Below, piece by piece: positions 42,331-44,769 of a stretch of DNA of 44,769 bases (position 1 is its first letter; each line of letters starts with the position of its first letter). Location of the stretch: contig JAHJQQ010000032.1 of assembly GCA_018819175.1 (NCBI GenBank), forward strand, positions 1-44,769, given 5' to 3'. The stretch is from Gammaproteobacteria bacterium (lineage in GTDB: Bacteria > Pseudomonadota > Gammaproteobacteria > Thiohalobacterales > Thiohalobacteraceae). The notes beneath the pieces were generated by a model that was given only the letters and a program-made list of their open reading frames with translations, made no database searches and was not told the DNA's origin. A program made the translations under genes and the position numbers.

Positions 42331-42803
42331 ATCCCATGGCACAGGAACCTAACGATATTCAGGGCACTATCCTGCGGATGCTTGAGCGGAATCGCCTCGC
42401 TGTGCTGGCTACTCAGTGTGACGGTCAGCCTCACGCCAGCCTGATGGCCTTCACGCCGTTAGAGGGCCTGCGGTTCTTGGCCTTTGCGACCTATCGTGAA
42501 ACACTCAAGTACGCGAATATCCAGCAGGATCCAAGAGTGGCGATTCTCGTGGAGGACCGAGAGAGCGAAACCAGATACTCAGGTCAGCGGCTCGTCCTTA
42601 CAGCCTTTGGTGAAGTGATCGTGACTCCTGAAGAGGAGCGAGATGCCTATATCGCGAGGCACTTGACGCGACACCCTGACCTTCAGAATTTCCTCAGCTC
42701 GTCGGAGTGCGAGTTCATGCGTGTGGCCGTTCATGCCTATCAGCTGGTGGGTGGGATTGACGATGTAAGGTGGTACGAAGTCGGAGAGTCCGCTGCCATC
42801 TAA
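42324..42803 (+). CDS. Pyridoxamine 5'-phosphate oxidase-like FMN protein
   Basis: A 159-aa split-barrel flavoprotein of the PNPOx-like group. RLAVLATQCDGQPHASLMAF is the typical first strand pair, and YRETLKYANIQQDPRVAIL the FMN phosphate-binding part. Members bind FMN, F420 or haem and reduce various substrates. The initiator could be 42324 or the ATG four codons later. Confidence 0.85.
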   Translation: MSDPMAQEPNDIQGTILRMLERNRLAVLATQCDGQPHASLMAFTPLEGLRFLAFATYRETLKYANIQQDPRVAILVEDRESETRYSGQRLVLTAFGEVIVTPEEERDAYIARHLTRHPDLQNFLSSSECEFMRVAVHAYQLVGGIDDVRWYEVGESAAI

Positions 42804-42940
42804 CCAGTGCATGCAGCCGACATCCGGTTCAGTCACTCGTACTGCATTCTCCAGGTTATTGATCTACCGTAAAGGGAGATTGCTTCGCTTTGCTCGCAAT
42901 GACGATTCAACGGATTAATCAGAGGTCCCCTAAGATAAAT
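42804..42940 (+). repeat. Dispersed-repeat-like intergenic sequence
   Basis: The stretch GATTGCTTCGCTTTGCTCGC (42877-42896), followed by AATGACG, is a well-known dispersed intergenic repeat in many proteobacteria. It lies just before a membrane-protein gene. Only one copy is present here. Confidence 0.4.
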
Positions 42941-43342
42941 ATGACACTTAGCCTCATCGGAAAAGCAGTGCTTGTGTGGGCAGGCATCCTTGTTCTGGCG
43001 GTGGTCAATGGGGCTGTTCGTGAGGCGGTGATTATTCCTGCGCTTGGTCTTCCCTATGCGCTCATTCTCAGCGGCGTATTACTCATGTTGCTTATATTTC
43101 TAGTCACCTATTTGTCGTTACCTTGGTTGGATACCCGTAAAACAACACAGCTTATCGTGATAGGATTCGGATGGCTCTGCCTGACTTTGGCGTTCGAGTT
43201 CTCCTTCGGTCTTCTACAGGGAAAATCGATATCCGAACTGCTCGATGCTTACACATTTAATGACGGCAATATCTGGCCACTTGTCTTGCTTGCCACGGCA
43301 TCGGCGCCGTATCTGGCCGCAAAGTTTCGGGGCTGGGTGTGA
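42941..43342 (+). CDS. Four-TM membrane protein of unknown function
   Basis: A 133-aa protein with four TM segments. LVWAGILVLAVVNGAVREAV at the N-terminus recurs in uncharacterised bacterial membrane proteins, as far as I recall. ATG 42941 is preferred because the earlier in-frame ATGs read through the dispersed repeat. Confidence 0.65.
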   Translation: MTLSLIGKAVLVWAGILVLAVVNGAVREAVIIPALGLPYALILSGVLLMLLIFLVTYLSLPWLDTRKTTQLIVIGFGWLCLTLAFEFSFGLLQGKSISELLDAYTFNDGNIWPLVLLATASAPYLAAKFRGWV

Positions 43343-43410
43343 TGAAGGTGCGCACTATTGAGCATTACATGATGGCATGACATAGATATGCTCGATTTAA
43401 GAACTTCGCC

Positions 43411-43497
43411 GCCCTTTCCCCAACCCTCTCCCGCCCCGGCGGGAGAGGGGGTTATCCCCTCTCCCCGCTTGCGGGGAGAGGGTTAGGGAGAGGGGCG
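43411..43497. repeat. Palindromic CCCTCTCCC repeat cluster
   Basis: Two adjacent inverted pairs: CCCTCTCCCGCCCC with GGCGGGAGAGGG, then CCCTCTCCCC with GGGGAGAGGG. It is a typical intergenic palindromic repeat. A similar cluster occurs at about 44645-44757. Confidence 0.75.
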
Positions 43498-43526
43498 TTT
43501 GTGTCATCCCAATTGGTAATGATCAA

Positions 43527-43598
43527 TAATAACAAGGCACTCATTCTGACGAAAACTATGCTGCGCTCTATTCGCACTACACGGCTTGGTCGTTAGCA
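43527..43598 (+). other. Solitary attC-like site
   Basis: TAATAAC (43527-43533) and GTTAGCA (43592-43598) flank a body, AACAAGGCACTCATTCTGAC then GAAAACTATGCTGCGCT, that follows attC B1 closely (AACAAGGCGCTCGTTCGGAC then GCAAACTACGCTGCGCT). It sits 13 bases before the dioxygenase gene, 3 kb outside array B. It may be an out-of-array cassette insertion or a relic of a longer array. Confidence 0.7.
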
Positions 43599-43610
43599 CT
43601 CGGTGATTTC

Positions 43611-44408
43611 ATGAAGCCCATGCCCAAATCGCTGTTTATCTCCCACGGTGGTGGGCCATTGCCGTTACTGGGAGATGCTCAACACACTGAGATGCTGGCA
43701 TGTTTGAAGGGTATCGCCGCAGAGATACCACGGCCTGCTGCGATTGTTGTCGTGAGTGCCCATTGGGAGGAGGCGGTCCCCACGATCACTTCCGCGGCAA
43801 ACCCGTCATTGATCTATGACTACTCTGGATTTCCTCCAAAATCTTATGCGATAGCCTATCCCTGCGCGGGCGAGCCCTCCTTGGCCAGCGAGATACAACG
43901 CATGCTCAACGCCGAGGGTTTTGAAGCTCAATTGGACGACGCAAGAGGACTTGATCATGGTGTGTTCGTGCCGCTCAAGATCATGTACCCGGACGCCACT
44001 CTTCCTTGCGTTCAATTGTCTCTTGTGAATACGTTAGATCCAGCAGTACACATCAACATCGGACGCGCACTTCAAGGCTTGAGTGAGCGGAACATCTTGG
44101 TGGTTGGCTCCGGGTTCTCTTTCCATAACATGAGAGCTTTTTTTGCGCCCGACACCGCCGAGTCGCGCCGGCTCAACGCTGCATTCGAGGCCTGGTTGCA
44201 CGATGTCTGTGGCAACACGGACTATTCAGAGGCGCAGCGTTGCGAAATGCTGAAAGACTGGGCCCAAGCTCCCGGTGCGACATTCTGCCATCCCAGAGAA
44301 GAACACCTTATGCCGCTGCATGTCTGTTATGGTGTCGCTCAAGCCCCCTGTGCCAGGCGCTATGAACTTACTATCCTGAACAAAATATCCAGCATGTATG
44401 TGTGGTGA
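43611..44408 (+). CDS. DODA-type extradiol aromatic dioxygenase
   Basis: A 265-aa protein of the LigB/YgiD (4,5-DOPA dioxygenase) group. Candidate metal ligands are in FISHGGGPLPLLGD near the start, VSAHWEE (~53), GLDHGVFVPLKIMYP and the late GSGFSFHNM. It opens catechol-type rings using Fe or Zn. It starts directly after a solitary attC-like site, so it may have entered as an integron cassette. Confidence 0.9.
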   Translation: MKPMPKSLFISHGGGPLPLLGDAQHTEMLACLKGIAAEIPRPAAIVVVSAHWEEAVPTITSAANPSLIYDYSGFPPKSYAIAYPCAGEPSLASEIQRMLNAEGFEAQLDDARGLDHGVFVPLKIMYPDATLPCVQLSLVNTLDPAVHINIGRALQGLSERNILVVGSGFSFHNMRAFFAPDTAESRRLNAAFEAWLHDVCGNTDYSEAQRCEMLKDWAQAPGATFCHPREEHLMPLHVCYGVAQAPCARRYELTILNKISSMYVW

Positions 44409-44769
44409 GCTGAGTGCCGATACGTCGTTGCAGTGGACTGCACGTGCCAGCCATTTCCCTTGCGCATTAATTAGGTGTCACCACATCAGCTGCTTGATTC
44501 AGGCGCTCTTCCATACCTGGGCAAAAAGTACCGGTAGCCACTGCTGTCCCACATAATATTGATCGAGCTTAGGTGGCACTGAGAATTGCGGGTGCAAACC
44601 CATTTAACGACGACAGAGGACATGGGAATCGCTGTCGTCGAGAAAAGAATAATCCCTTCTCCCTCCCGGGAGAAGGCCAGGAAGAGGGAATTAATATTCA
44701 AGCAGTTTTCTATTTTGACACCCTCTCCCCAGCCCTCTCCCAGGAGGGAGAGGGAGTTACTGGGACAGC
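44409..44769. other. Terminal non-coding region with decayed attC-like sequence and palindromes
   Basis: Bases ~44415-44460 (GTCGTTGCAGTGGACTGCACG, then TGCCAGCC) resemble the relic at 42250. A 34-codon minus-strand ORF (44499-44603) ends with DQYYVGQQWLPVLFAQVWKSA; it has no ribosome site and could be the tail of a lost gene. From ~44645 on, TCTCCCTCCCGGGAGA and a CCCTCTCCC pair form palindromic repeats. Confidence 0.4.

Noticed and set aside
44486..44701. A 71-codon minus-strand ORF at the right edge
   Set aside because: It crosses a palindromic repeat cluster and has no ribosome site or recognisable family.

Overview
The window looks like chromosome of a sulfur-oxidising gammaproteobacterium, possibly from a metagenome assembly. 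The evidence is an aas/lplT pair, a rhombosortase, a Pat/YfiQ-type protein acetyltransferase, NhaR next to an Mrp-type antiporter, a persulfide dioxygenase with a rhodanese, and a chromosomal integron with an elongated IntI. The first ~2.4 kb (partial GAPDH-like gene, sucD, sucC) differs: it is much richer in GC and reads more like a deltaproteobacterial block. It stops just before an initiator tRNA gene, so this edge is either a lineage junction or an assembly join.

Layout. (1) 1-2.4 kb: central-carbon genes on the minus strand. (2) 2.44-2.60 kb: tRNA-fMet with promoter and terminator. (3) 2.6-11.2 kb: an island bounded by the tRNA 3' end and a second, diverged ~64-bp copy of the tRNA 3' end plus terminator at 11.17-11.24 kb. 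The island carries lysophospholipid repair (lplT, aas), an XRE-family regulator, and a tight operon of rhombotarget lipoprotein, rhombosortase, PspA-like protein, polytopic membrane protein and exported lipase. I infer one envelope-maintenance module. (4) 11.4-15.1 kb: a protein lysine acetyltransferase (Pat) divergent from a histone-deacetylase-family protein, a likely write/erase pair. (5) 15.2-18.2 kb: integron array A, with an intI relic, an attI copy and five cassettes. (6) 18.3-30.0 kb: ordinary chromosome, all on the minus strand. It runs rhodanese-DUF2892, ETHE1-type dioxygenase, a 57-aa membrane protein, an eight-gene Mrp-type operon, a tandem Usp protein, NhaR, an HPF-like protein and a BI-1 family protein. 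(7) 30.3-40.4 kb: integron array B, with complete intI, attI and about nine cassettes. These include a nuclease-like protein, an ApeA-type HEPN protein, an animal-type haem peroxidase, a DUF1254/DUF1214 protein and a diguanylate cyclase. (8) 40.5-44.8 kb: small membrane, haem-binding and oxidase genes, among solitary or decayed attC-like sites and palindromic repeats.

The two integron arrays are direct duplicates. They share about 410 bp of intI 5' end plus attI on the left. On the right they share the 3' end of the same acetyltransferase cassette plus a common ~80-bp flank, while their cassettes differ. This twin integron and the rhombosortase/PspA/lipid-repair island are the two most interesting systems here. 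All calls come from reading the sequence and protein motifs; no database search was run.
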